Below are positions 27,717 through 36,326 of a stretch of DNA of 64,000 bases, in pieces. The notes beneath the pieces were generated by a model. It was given only the letters and a program-made list of their open reading frames with translations. It searched no databases and was not told the origin of the DNA. A program made the position numbers and the translations under genes. Source of the DNA: Campylobacter concisus (GTDB lineage: Bacteria; Campylobacterota; Campylobacteria; Campylobacterales; Campylobacteraceae); contig NZ_CP049272.1 of NCBI RefSeq assembly GCF_003048775.2, forward strand, positions 1,488,001-1,552,000, given 5' to 3'. Each line of letters begins with the position of its first letter. Position 1 is the first letter of the stretch.

Positions 27717-28316
27717 ATGTTAGTAACAAAAAAAGCACCTGATTTTACAGCTGCAGCAGTTTTAGGAAACAATCAAATCGTAAATGATTTTAATCTTTAT
27801 AAAAATATTGGCGAGAAAGGCGCGGTTGTATTTTTCTATCCAATGGATTTTACTTTTGTTTGCCCAAGCGAAATTATCGCATTTGACAAAAGATATGACG
27901 AGTTCAAGTCACGTGGTATCGAAGTTATCGCAGTTTCATGCGACAACCAATTCTCTCACTTCGCATGGAAAGAGACCCCAGTAAACAAAGGCGGTATTGG
28001 TAAAGTTCGCTTCCCTATCGTAGCTGATATGACAAAATCAATCGCTCGCGGATTTGACGTACTTCTAGAAGATGCTGGTGTGGCACTTCGTGGCTCATTC
28101 TTACTAGACAAAGATGGCACTGTTCGCCATGCAGTTATCAATGATCTTCCACTTGGTAGAAACATCGATGAGATGATAAGAATGGTAGATACTATGCTAT
28201 TTACAAATGAGCACGGTGAAGTTTGCCCAGCTGGCTGGAATAAAGGTGATGCTGGCATGAAACCAAGCACTGAAGGTGTTGCTGACTACCTTTCACACAA
28301 CGAAGGCAAACTATAA
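27717..28316 (+). CDS. ahpC: 2-Cys peroxiredoxin (alkyl hydroperoxide reductase C)
   Basis: 199 residues. The peroxidatic Cys is in DFTFVCPSEI (Cys 49), and the resolving Cys is in HGEVCPAGW near residue 170, so this is a typical 2-Cys enzyme. GGIGKVRFP and the C-terminal YLSHNEGKL fit the decameric AhpC/TsaA group. It reduces peroxides in the cytoplasm, likely with thioredoxin since no AhpF is nearby. Strong ribosome site. In C. jejuni fdxA and ahpC are neighbours; here about 3.3 kb with the ndk-fabH series separates them. Confidence 0.95.
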   Translation: MLVTKKAPDFTAAAVLGNNQIVNDFNLYKNIGEKGAVVFFYPMDFTFVCPSEIIAFDKRYDEFKSRGIEVIAVSCDNQFSHFAWKETPVNKGGIGKVRFPIVADMTKSIARGFDVLLEDAGVALRGSFLLDKDGTVRHAVINDLPLGRNIDEMIRMVDTMLFTNEHGEVCPAGWNKGDAGMKPSTEGVADYLSHNEGKL

Positions 28317-28321
28317 TTAAT

Positions 28322-28355
28322 AGAAATTTCTAGGTATCTTTACCTAGAAATTTCT
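28322..28355 (+). terminator. Long perfect hairpin after ahpC, likely terminator
   Basis: AGAAATTTCTAGGTA at 28322-28336 pairs with TACCTAGAAATTTCT at 28341-28355: 15 bp with a 4-base loop. The sequence after it is CCTCCAAATAAATTT, so the U-tract is poor. The half AGAAATTTCT is itself palindromic. Terminator is the most likely reading given the position 5 bases after the stop codon. Confidence 0.6.
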
Positions 28356-28438
28356 CCTCCAAATAAATTTAAATACTTTTTTAATATAACTTTTTATATC
28401 ATAGCCTTGGCTTTAATCAATAACATTCCGGAGACTAC

Positions 28439-29521
28439 ATGGATTTTAAAGGCAGGCAAGAGCTTGTAATAAATTGCGAAGATAGCATACTTAAATTAAG
28501 AGATAAATTTATCGACGATGGTATCAAATTTTGTAGACAGCTAACATTTATCGTACCGCACGATCAGGTAAAAATTTGTCTTGAAAACATCTTTGATACA
28601 CTGCTTATTCAAAAGCCAAATGCTACGCAGCTACAAGATGATTTAAATAATCTAATACCAAAATCAAACGCAAGAGACGAATTAATAAATTTCCTACTTT
28701 TAAATTTGACCTTAAATTTTAGTCACTCTTGTGACAACAGTACCTTCGTAGGTTATTTCGTAAATGCCGTTTCAAGAATCAAAGAAATTTTATGTGGTGC
28801 CAAAGACCAGCAAGAAACAAATGTAAAAGATATGATCGAAACCGGAACATTTTTTTATGAAGATCCGATCAATACTTTCACTCGCATGAAAAAAGCCAAG
28901 GTAAGGCCAGAGCTTTTAAATTTATATGATGGACTAAATATAAAATATGAGGCTGAAATTTTAGAAGTTAAAGAAGATAGTGTCGTTTTTCGCGTGGATA
29001 TGATGCAAATTTTAGCTATGAAGCAAGATGGTAAAGGTTTTATTTTGCCAAATAGCTTTTTCTCAAAGCCATTATGCGCTGATATTGTTAATTACAATAT
29101 AGTCAATAAAGGCGTCACTCTTTCAAATTTCTTACGAAATACGACGATGTACGCATATAAAAGAAAATTCCAACGTATCTTACCAAATCGTTTTACCAAA
29201 ACTATTATCAAAGGCAAGCAAGACAAGATCGAAGGTAGCCTTTATGATGTTTCTGAAGGCGGCATAAGCGTATTAAGCCCGCAAACTACAAATTTTCAAG
29301 ATGGAGAAGAGCTAGAAGCGACCTTTGAAATCTTAATCGCACCAGATAAAGTAAAAAACGTGACTTTAAAGCTAAGACTTGTTACAGAGCTGGCATATAA
29401 AGGCTACATAAGATACTGCATGAAGCTTATTGATGATGATGAAACTATAAAAGATTTTACACAAAAGCGCATAAAAGAGACACTTGATGAGCTTCGCTCA
29501 CGTATAAATTTATACGAATAA
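28439..29521 (+). CDS. PilZ-domain protein
   Basis: 360 residues. The C-terminal part has YKRKFQRILPNRF near residues 240-252 and LYDVSEGGISVLSP about 25 residues later. These match the RxxxR and (D/N)xSxxG signatures of PilZ domains that bind cyclic di-GMP. The first 230 residues are mixed alpha/beta without transmembrane segments; the part before the PilZ domain looks like a PilZN/YcgR-like domain. It should be a cytoplasmic second-messenger receptor affecting motility or surface behaviour. No cyclase or phosphodiesterase is in the window. It is followed after 8 bases by the HerA-like ATPase. Confidence 0.72.
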   Translation: MDFKGRQELVINCEDSILKLRDKFIDDGIKFCRQLTFIVPHDQVKICLENIFDTLLIQKPNATQLQDDLNNLIPKSNARDELINFLLLNLTLNFSHSCDNSTFVGYFVNAVSRIKEILCGAKDQQETNVKDMIETGTFFYEDPINTFTRMKKAKVRPELLNLYDGLNIKYEAEILEVKEDSVVFRVDMMQILAMKQDGKGFILPNSFFSKPLCADIVNYNIVNKGVTLSNFLRNTTMYAYKRKFQRILPNRFTKTIIKGKQDKIEGSLYDVSEGGISVLSPQTTNFQDGEELEATFEILIAPDKVKNVTLKLRLVTELAYKGYIRYCMKLIDDDETIKDFTQKRIKETLDELRSRINLYE

Positions 29522-29529
29522 GGCAATCA

Positions 29530-31818
29530 GTGAAAACAATACAAGAAAATTTAAAACTTTTTTATATCGGACTAAAAGACAAAGAGCCATTTTTTTATAA
29601 AAATAAGGATCTAACCACCCACGCAGCCATCATCGGTATGACAGGTAGCGGTAAAACAGGCCTTGGTATCACGCTTTTAGAAGAAGCCTGCATAGACAAT
29701 ATCCCTTCTATCATCATCGATCCAAAGGGCGACATCACAAATTTAGCTCTCACTTTTCCGCAGATGAGGCCGGAGGATTTTTTACCATACATAGATGAAG
29801 CAGAAGCAACCAACAAAGGTCAAAGTGTAGAGGAATTTGCCGCTGCTCAGGCCGAGCTTTGGAGAAATGGCATAGAGTCGAGCTTTCAAGATCTTGAGCG
29901 GGTAAAAATTCTAAAAGAGAGTGCAAGCTTTAACATCTACACACCAAAAAGCTCAGCTGGTATAGGCGTGGCGCTACTTAGCGACTTTGCCTGCCCAAAT
30001 ATCAATGACGAAGAAATTTTTAGCAACTATATAAATTCGCTTGCAGCCTCGGTATTATCTCTTGTAGGTATAAATTCTGAGGACATGAACTCAAAAGAAC
30101 AGCTTCTCATCTCAACCATATTTGATACTAAATTTAAAGAGCAAAAAGATGTAAGTATCGAAGAGCTTATTAATTTCATAGCAAATCCGCCGTTTAAAAA
30201 GATAGGTGTCTTTGACGTGGATACATTTTATCCAAGCAGTGAGCGCCTAAAGCTTGCCATGAAGATAAACGCACTCATCGCAAGCCCAAGCTTTAAAGGC
30301 TGGACGCAAGGCGTTAGACTAGAAATTTCAAAGATGCTATTTGACGAAAACGGCAAAGCAAAGTGCAATATCTTTACAATCTCGCACCTAAATGATACTG
30401 AGAGGATGTTTTTTGTTACCCTTTTACTAAACGAGATCATCGCGTGGATGCGCGGCACAGAGGGCACAAGCTCACTTAGAGCGATCCTTTATATGGATGA
30501 AATTTTTGGTTTTTTCCCGCCAAACGCAAACCCTCCATCAAAAACGCCTATGCTCACGCTCTTAAAACAAGCCCGTGCATTTGGCCTTGGCTGCGTATTA
30601 AGCACGCAAAACCCAGTCGATCTTGATTATAAAGGTCTAAGCAACATCGGCACTTGGTTCATCGGTCGCCTCCAAACAGCGCAGGATAAAGCACGCGTGA
30701 TCGACGGGCTAAGCGGCATCGCAGGCTCAAGCTTAGACAAAGCTTCACTTGAAAATCTCATATCAAATTTAGCCAAAAGAAATTTCTTACTTAAAAATAT
30801 AAACGAAGATGGCTTAAACGTCATCTCCACGCGCTGGGCACTTAGCTATCTAAAAGGTCCGCTCAGCCGTGAGCAAATTTCAAATTTGATGAAAGATAAA
30901 AAAGAAAATTTAAGTACTCAAAGCGTAGATAAAAGCGAGATGAAATTTAGCGCAAAGCCTATCATCTCAAATGAGATCACACAACTTTATGCTAACTCAA
31001 AAAGCCTCACGCCAAATTTATTTGCAAGTGCGAAGGTGAGAATTTATGACACCAAAAAAGGCATAGATAGCATTTGCGAGGTGAGCTATCTTTATGAGCT
31101 TAGTGAAAATGACAATGAGCCAAACTGGGATGAGGCTAGCGAAGGCATGCACATCAATGCAAGCTTAGACGAACCAAGTGACGCAAGCTTTGCAGCTGTG
31201 CCAAATTTTATTTTAAAAGCTAAAAATTTTGACAATGTTCAAAAAGATTTTAAAGAGTATCTGTATAGAAATTTTAAATTTAATACCTTCGAAGCATTGG
31301 GAATTTATTCAAAAAACAATGAAACAAAGGAGCAGTTTTATATCAGGCTTCAAGATAAGTGCAATGAAATTTCAGAAGAACACACCGCAAAACTTACAGC
31401 AAAATTTGAAAAAGAGCGAAAAAGCTTACAAGACAAGCTAAACAAGGCTCTAGCAAAGCTTGATAAAGAGCAAAAAGAGATGACCACAAGTGGGCTTGAT
31501 GCTGCCATAAATATAGGCGCTAGCATACTTGGAGCGATATTTGGCAACAAGCTTTTATCTCGTCAAAATGCGGGCAAAATCGCATCAAGTGCAAGAAGCG
31601 CTAATAGAGTCTTAAAAGAGCGAAGTGATGTAAAGCTTAGTGAGCAAAGTGTAAATGATATAAATTTAGCCATAAGCGAGCTTGAAGAGAAATTTGCACA
31701 AGAGTGCGATGTGTTAAAAGAAGCAAATGATGTTAAAAACATCACGATAAACGAAACGCAAATTTCACCAAAGAAAAGCGATATCTATGACGAGAAAGTC
31801 GTACTTTTGTGGAGATGA
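29530..31818 (+). CDS. HerA/YjgR-like P-loop ATPase (DUF853 family)
   Basis: 762 residues from GTG 29530. AAIIGMTGSGKTGLG is a Walker A near residue 37, IIIDPKGDITNLA follows, and ILYMDEIFGFFPP is the Walker B. LSTQNPVDLDYKGLSNIGTWFIGRLQ is the conserved HerA/FtsK-superfamily sensor region. The last 250 residues include a charged coiled coil (KFEKERKSLQDKLNKALAKL) and a Gly/Ala-rich hydrophobic patch. It is expected to be a hexameric nucleic-acid-translocating or related ATPase; its biological role is unknown. No NurA-like nuclease lies next to it. Coupled with the PilZ gene by close spacing. Confidence 0.78.
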   Translation: MKTIQENLKLFYIGLKDKEPFFYKNKDLTTHAAIIGMTGSGKTGLGITLLEEACIDNIPSIIIDPKGDITNLALTFPQMRPEDFLPYIDEAEATNKGQSVEEFAAAQAELWRNGIESSFQDLERVKILKESASFNIYTPKSSAGIGVALLSDFACPNINDEEIFSNYINSLAASVLSLVGINSEDMNSKEQLLISTIFDTKFKEQKDVSIEELINFIANPPFKKIGVFDVDTFYPSSERLKLAMKINALIASPSFKGWTQGVRLEISKMLFDENGKAKCNIFTISHLNDTERMFFVTLLLNEIIAWMRGTEGTSSLRAILYMDEIFGFFPPNANPPSKTPMLTLLKQARAFGLGCVLSTQNPVDLDYKGLSNIGTWFIGRLQTAQDKARVIDGLSGIAGSSLDKASLENLISNLAKRNFLLKNINEDGLNVISTRWALSYLKGPLSREQISNLMKDKKENLSTQSVDKSEMKFSAKPIISNEITQLYANSKSLTPNLFASAKVRIYDTKKGIDSICEVSYLYELSENDNEPNWDEASEGMHINASLDEPSDASFAAVPNFILKAKNFDNVQKDFKEYLYRNFKFNTFEALGIYSKNNETKEQFYIRLQDKCNEISEEHTAKLTAKFEKERKSLQDKLNKALAKLDKEQKEMTTSGLDAAINIGASILGAIFGNKLLSRQNAGKIASSARSANRVLKERSDVKLSEQSVNDINLAISELEEKFAQECDVLKEANDVKNITINETQISPKKSDIYDEKVVLLWR

Positions 31819-31876
31819 TTTATAAAATAATTAGTATTTTTTTACTATCATTTCTGTTAAATTTAAAAGGTAAAAT

Positions 31877-32488
31877 ATGCAAAATTTAATACTTTATGCC
31901 ATTAGTTATCTACTTGGAAGCATTCCGTCTGGTCTCATTCTTGCAAAAATTTTTGGGCATGTTGATATAAAAAACGAAGGTAGCAAGAGCATCGGTGCGA
32001 CAAATGTTTTAAGAGTTTTAAAACAAAAAGATCCAAAACTAGCCAAGAAACTAGCCATTTTAACGATAGTCTGTGATGTTTTAAAAGGCGTTTTGCCACT
32101 TGTTGTCGCTTCATATTTGGGAGCTAGCCAAAGTGTGCTTTGGACTATGGCGGTCTTAAGCGTAGCTGGACATTGTTTTTCTATATTTTTGGGCTTTCAA
32201 GGCGGCAAAGGCGTGGCAACTGGAGCTGGAGTGATCGCATTCTTCTTACCAGTTGAGATCATTATCGCTCTTGTCGTTTGGTTTGTGGTCGGAAAATTTT
32301 TAAAAATTAGCTCTCTTGCTTCACTTTGTGCGTTGATAGCTCTGATTGCATCAAGCTTTATAATCCACCCAGAGTTAGATGAAATTTACACACACGCTCC
32401 GATACTAATCATCGCATTTTTGGTGGTTTATAAACACATACCAAATATCGTTCGTTTAATATCTGGCAAGGAGAAAAAAGTCGTATGA
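31877..32488 (+). CDS. plsY: Glycerol-3-phosphate acyltransferase PlsY
   Basis: 203 residues, five or so hydrophobic segments. It uses acyl-phosphate from PlsX to acylate glycerol-3-phosphate at the inner membrane. LLGSIPSGLILAKIF, NEGSKSIGATNVLRVL and FLGFQGGKGVATGAG are the three catalytic loops of the family. AAAGG precedes the ATG. It overlaps folB by 4 bases (ATGA). Confidence 0.95.
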   Translation: MQNLILYAISYLLGSIPSGLILAKIFGHVDIKNEGSKSIGATNVLRVLKQKDPKLAKKLAILTIVCDVLKGVLPLVVASYLGASQSVLWTMAVLSVAGHCFSIFLGFQGGKGVATGAGVIAFFLPVEIIIALVVWFVVGKFLKISSLASLCALIALIASSFIIHPELDEIYTHAPILIIAFLVVYKHIPNIVRLISGKEKKVV

Positions 32489-32811
32489 AAAGCGAGATGA
32501 CGACGATCATTAAAGATTACAAATTTGAAACGATCATCGGAATGCTTGATTTTGAGCGAGTCGCTAAGCAAGAGGTGCAAATAAATCTAGAAATTTGCTC
32601 AACTAGTTTTATTGATTATGTTTTAATTATTGACTTTGTTAAAAATTTTTATAATGAAAGACAGTTCCAAAGCGTTGAAGAGTCGCTTGAAGAAACTAGC
32701 AAAGCGTTAAAAGAGAAATTTAGCTCACTAACTAGCCTTAAAATGGAAATTTTAAAAACTGAAATTTTACCAAATGCAGTTGTCGGAGCAAAAATAAACA
32801 CTATTTTTTAA
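32485..32811 (+). CDS. folB: Dihydroneopterin aldolase-like protein
   Basis: 108 residues. FETIIGMLDFERVAKQEVQINLEI matches the FolB start (E.IIG...ER...Q.V.ID), and SVEESLEETSKALKEKF with LKMEILKTEILPNA gives the second half. The enzyme splits dihydroneopterin in folate synthesis. Sequence is diverged from enterobacterial FolB but the gene order plsY/folB/cosR is conserved in campylobacters. Start overlaps the plsY stop. Confidence 0.8.
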   Translation: MKSEMTTIIKDYKFETIIGMLDFERVAKQEVQINLEICSTSFIDYVLIIDFVKNFYNERQFQSVEESLEETSKALKEKFSSLTSLKMEILKTEILPNAVVGAKINTIF

Positions 32812-32850
32812 AAATTTATTAAACTATCTTGAAATATTGCTTAATTTATG

Positions 32851-32856
32851 ATACAA
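32851..32856 (+). promoter_or_regulatory. Candidate -10 box for the cosR operon
   Basis: TACAAT in TTTATGATACAATCGCCC, 32 bases before the cosR ATG; an AAGGA ribosome site lies between. T/A-rich sequence lies upstream. Confidence 0.5.
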
Positions 32857-32887
32857 TCGCCCATAAATTTTAGTTTAAGGAAGCAAA

Positions 32888-33559
32888 ATGCGTATTTTAA
32901 TAGTTGAAGATGAAGTGACGCTAAATAAGACGATTGCTGAGGGCTTGCAAGAGTTTGGCTATCAAACTGATAGCTCTGAAAATTTTAAAGATGCTGAGTA
33001 CTATATAGGCATTAGAAATTACGATCTAGTTTTGACTGATTGGATGCTTCAAGATGGCGATGGCATAGATCTTATAAACATCATCAAACATAAATCTCCA
33101 CGCACTTCAGTTGTAGTTCTTTCTGCAAAAGATGACAAAGAAAGCGAAATAAAAGCACTTAGAGCTGGTGCTGATGACTATATCAAAAAGCCATTTGATT
33201 TTGACATCTTAGTAGCTAGACTTGAAGCAAGACTACGCTTTGGCGGCACAAATATTATAAAAATCGATGAGCTCATTATCAATCCAGATGAAGAAAAAAT
33301 CACATATTTAGGTCGTGATATTGAGCTTAAAGGTAAACCTTTTGAAGTCCTAACTCATCTTGCAAGACACTCAGATCAGATCGTATCTAAAGAGCAACTA
33401 CTTGATGCTATCTGGGAAGAGCCAGAGCTTGTAACTCCAAACGTCATTGAAGTCGCTATCAACCAAATCCGCCAAAAAATGGATAAACCACTAAATATTT
33501 CAACAATTGAAACTGTTAGAAGACGCGGATATAGATTTTGTTTTCCAAAAAAAGCCTAA
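32888..33559 (+). CDS. cosR: CosR/HsrA-type OmpR-family response regulator with intact phosphoacceptor
   Basis: 223 residues. The C-terminal winged helix (DEEKITYLGRDIELKGKPFE, then WEEPELVTPNVIEVAINQIR and TVRRRGYRF) is nearly the same as in C. jejuni CosR and H. pylori HsrA as I recall them. Those are essential regulators of oxidative stress and central functions. The receiver domain here has a full set of active residues: Glu7/Asp8, Asp51 in LTDWML, Ser79 and Lys101. The C. jejuni and H. pylori proteins are described as orphan and atypical, lacking the phosphoacceptor Asp. Here a kinase gene overlaps the 3' end. Gene order folB-cosR-ppx supports orthology. Confidence 0.88.
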   Translation: MRILIVEDEVTLNKTIAEGLQEFGYQTDSSENFKDAEYYIGIRNYDLVLTDWMLQDGDGIDLINIIKHKSPRTSVVVLSAKDDKESEIKALRAGADDYIKKPFDFDILVARLEARLRFGGTNIIKIDELIINPDEEKITYLGRDIELKGKPFEVLTHLARHSDQIVSKEQLLDAIWEEPELVTPNVIEVAINQIRQKMDKPLNISTIETVRRRGYRFCFPKKA

Positions 33560-34815
33560 GGAATAGATTTATACTACAATTAGCATCTGGTGCTATGATG
33601 CTAATTGTAGTTATTTCGGTAATGCTTTATCACTATATAAGGGTTACCGTTTTTCAAAGTGTAGTTAATGAGCTAAACTATCAAGCAGAAGCTTATAAAA
33701 AAAATCCTCAGAATTTCAATCCTTTAAATTCAAAAACATTTACGATAGAAAATCCAAACAAAACTCTAGCAACGATAAAAACAGACGAGCCACAAGATAG
33801 AGAAACATATATCGTAACACAAAAATCAAAGGATCAGAGTAAAACTATTTTAATAACAAAACTTGATGAAAGCAGTTATTTAAGCCTAGAAAAAGATACT
33901 ACTCTTCAAGCCCATATAGTAGAAGAAATTTTTATAGATATTATAATCGTAAATGTATCAGCGATACTTTTGGTACTTTTTTATGCACTATTTTTATCAA
34001 GAATGCTTTTAATACCTATAAAAATTTTAAGTCACAAGCTTACAAATTTAGACGAAAAATTTCTTCATGAGATCGATATAAAAAGTCTACCAGATGAGTT
34101 TTTACCACTTGGGCAGAGCATAAATAGATTAATCTCTCGCATCCAAACATTTGTCTTATACCAAAAAGAACTTTTTGTAGGCGTGGCACATGAGCTAAAA
34201 ACACCGCTGGCTGTAATGAAAACAAAAAATGAAGTTACGCTTTTAAAGCCACGCGAGAGTGAAAAATATATCGAAGCTCTAAAATCAAACAATGAAGCTA
34301 TAAACGGCATGAACGCGATGATAAGTTCTGTGCTTGAGATCGGTCGTCAAGAGGGGGCTCAGTTTGAAGAGCCAGTAAATACCGATGTTATAGGATTTTT
34401 AAAAAAACTTGCAAAAAACTATGAGATACTTGCAAAAAATGATGAAAAAAATATAAAACTAGACCTAAAGCCAGAAATTTTAAATCTAAAAATACAAACT
34501 AGCTTACTAACCCACATTGTGCAAAATTTTGTTCAAAATGCCATTAAATTTTCACCAAAAAATAGCACCATTAAGATTAGCTCCAAGCTCATAAAAAATA
34601 AATTTATCGTCGAAGTAATAGATGAAGGAATAGGCATAGATGAGAGCAAAGATTTATTTGCCCCATTTAAAAGATATGGCGACAAAGGTGGTGCTGGACT
34701 TGGGTTGTTTCTAGCTAAAGGTGCGGCACAGGCTCTTGGTGGCGAAGTAGACATTAAAAATAGAAACGATAGAAGCGGTGCAGTCGCAAGCCTAGTTTTA
34801 AATATAAAAGGATAA
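33538..34815 (+). CDS. Sensor histidine kinase, probable partner of CosR
   Basis: 425 residues from TTG 33538, which overlaps the regulator's 3' end by 22 bases. Transmembrane segments are at about 14-34 and 131-155, enclosing a roughly 95-residue periplasmic sensor. The phosphorylated His is His218 in VGVAHELKTPL. The N box is IVQNFVQNAIKFSP, G1 is VIDEGIGID, and G2 is GGAGLGLFLAKG, all intact. The sensor domain has no recognised fold and no Cys. Overlap with the regulator indicates a coupled two-component pair. C. jejuni has no kinase at this place to my knowledge. TTG is chosen because later Met codons would remove the cytoplasmic part of the first helix. Confidence 0.87.
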   Translation: MFSKKSLRNRFILQLASGAMMLIVVISVMLYHYIRVTVFQSVVNELNYQAEAYKKNPQNFNPLNSKTFTIENPNKTLATIKTDEPQDRETYIVTQKSKDQSKTILITKLDESSYLSLEKDTTLQAHIVEEIFIDIIIVNVSAILLVLFYALFLSRMLLIPIKILSHKLTNLDEKFLHEIDIKSLPDEFLPLGQSINRLISRIQTFVLYQKELFVGVAHELKTPLAVMKTKNEVTLLKPRESEKYIEALKSNNEAINGMNAMISSVLEIGRQEGAQFEEPVNTDVIGFLKKLAKNYEILAKNDEKNIKLDLKPEILNLKIQTSLLTHIVQNFVQNAIKFSPKNSTIKISSKLIKNKFIVEVIDEGIGIDESKDLFAPFKRYGDKGGAGLGLFLAKGAAQALGGEVDIKNRNDRSGAVASLVLNIKG

Positions 34816-34817
34816 AA

Positions 34818-36266
34818 ATGGCAAAGAGAACCGCAGTAATCGACCTTGGCTCAAATTCTATGCGAATGGCGATATTTGAGAGAACGTCACGCTTAGCGTT
34901 TTTTATACTAGCTGAATATAAAACAAAAGTGCGTCTAGGCGAAGGCGGATATGGCTCAAACAATGAAATATCCGAAAGCTCAATGGAAAAAGCGCTAAAG
35001 GCCTTTAGCGAATTTTCAAATATCATAAAAAGCTACAAATGCAATAAAATCTTATGTGTTGGTACTTCAGCGCTTAGGGATGCTCCAAACGCAAATGTTC
35101 TGATCTCTCTTTTAAGAAAAAAACTTGGCATAAATTTGAAAGTCATAGACGGCAAAGAAGAGGCTACTTTTGGTGCGATCGCAGCCAAAAATTTACTCCA
35201 TAACATCGATGAATGCGTCACTATCGATATCGGTGGCGGATCAACTGAACTTGCCAGAATAAGCAAAGGCAAAATAATAGATACGCTCTCGCTTGACATT
35301 GGTACAGTTAGATTAAAAGAGCTTTTTTTTGATAAAAAAAACTTAAATAAATTGCCAAAATTTTTAGAACAAGTCACAAAACAAATAGATGAGCGATTTA
35401 AATGCCAAAATATAATCGCTATTGGTGGCTCTCTTAGAGCGATATCATCTGCCATAATGAGCAAAAATTTATATCCGCTCTCATCACTGCATGGCTTTTG
35501 CTATAAGCTTAACGACGAGCAAGCCTATATCGAGAGCATCGCAAATATTAGCGTGCTTGAGCTAAATAAATTTCCTATTAAAAAAGATAGATACGACACC
35601 ATTAGAGAGGGCGCACATATCTTTTTGGCCCTCGCCAAAGCTCTAAATGCCAAAAATATTATAACAAGCGGGGTTGGTGTAAGAGAGGGAGTGTTCTTAA
35701 AAGATTTTTTACGCCCTAGCCTTAAATTTCCGCAAAATTTTAATCCAAGTATCAAAAGTTTGCAAGATCGTTTTATATTATCATGCAATAAATCGGTCAC
35801 AAAGTATGCAAAAGATATATTTATGGTATTAAAAAAGCTTCACGGTCTAAGCGATAACTATCTTGAAGTGCTTTTAGTTGCTGCAAAACTTCACAATGTC
35901 GGTCAAGAGATTGGCTTTTATGGCGATCATAAAAACTCAGCCTATATAGTCTTAAATGCCTTAAATTATGGCTTTTCGCATGAACAAAAAGCATTGATTG
36001 CAGTAGTAATTGGCACAAACGGAAAGAAAAATATATATGAATTTGAACGGTATAAAAATTTACTTCCAAAAGCCGAGTGTATAAGATGGCTAAGTTTTAT
36101 ACTCTCACTTGCAAAGGCACTTGATCTAACCTGTGAAAGGCTGAATTTAAACTTCGAATTTAGTGGGCATACGCTAAAAATAGAAGGCGCAAAAGAATTC
36201 GCTATGGCAAAAGAAGAGATAAAAAAGATCACAAAGCCTGAAATTTTTGCTATTTCGTTTGTATAA
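34818..36266 (+). CDS. ppx: Exopolyphosphatase/guanosine pentaphosphate phosphatase (Ppx/GppA)
   Basis: 482 residues. TAVIDLGSNSMRMAIFE and TIDIGGGSTELARI are the two phosphate-binding loops of the ASKHA-fold Ppx/GppA family, and GTSALRDAPN and KEEATFGAIAA match conserved blocks. The C-terminal half has an HD-like helical domain (AAKLHNVGQEIGFYGDHKNS). It hydrolyses polyphosphate or pppGpp, linking it to the stringent response. It begins 2 bases after the kinase stop, so it is likely in the cosR transcript. It converges with the flagellar group. Confidence 0.88.
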   Translation: MAKRTAVIDLGSNSMRMAIFERTSRLAFFILAEYKTKVRLGEGGYGSNNEISESSMEKALKAFSEFSNIIKSYKCNKILCVGTSALRDAPNANVLISLLRKKLGINLKVIDGKEEATFGAIAAKNLLHNIDECVTIDIGGGSTELARISKGKIIDTLSLDIGTVRLKELFFDKKNLNKLPKFLEQVTKQIDERFKCQNIIAIGGSLRAISSAIMSKNLYPLSSLHGFCYKLNDEQAYIESIANISVLELNKFPIKKDRYDTIREGAHIFLALAKALNAKNIITSGVGVREGVFLKDFLRPSLKFPQNFNPSIKSLQDRFILSCNKSVTKYAKDIFMVLKKLHGLSDNYLEVLLVAAKLHNVGQEIGFYGDHKNSAYIVLNALNYGFSHEQKALIAVVIGTNGKKNIYEFERYKNLLPKAECIRWLSFILSLAKALDLTCERLNLNFEFSGHTLKIEGAKEFAMAKEEIKKITKPEIFAISFV

Positions 36267-36326
36267 ATTTTGAAACTAGCTTTAACGCATAAAATTTAAA
36301 TTGGATGAGAATTTTATCTAAAACTA

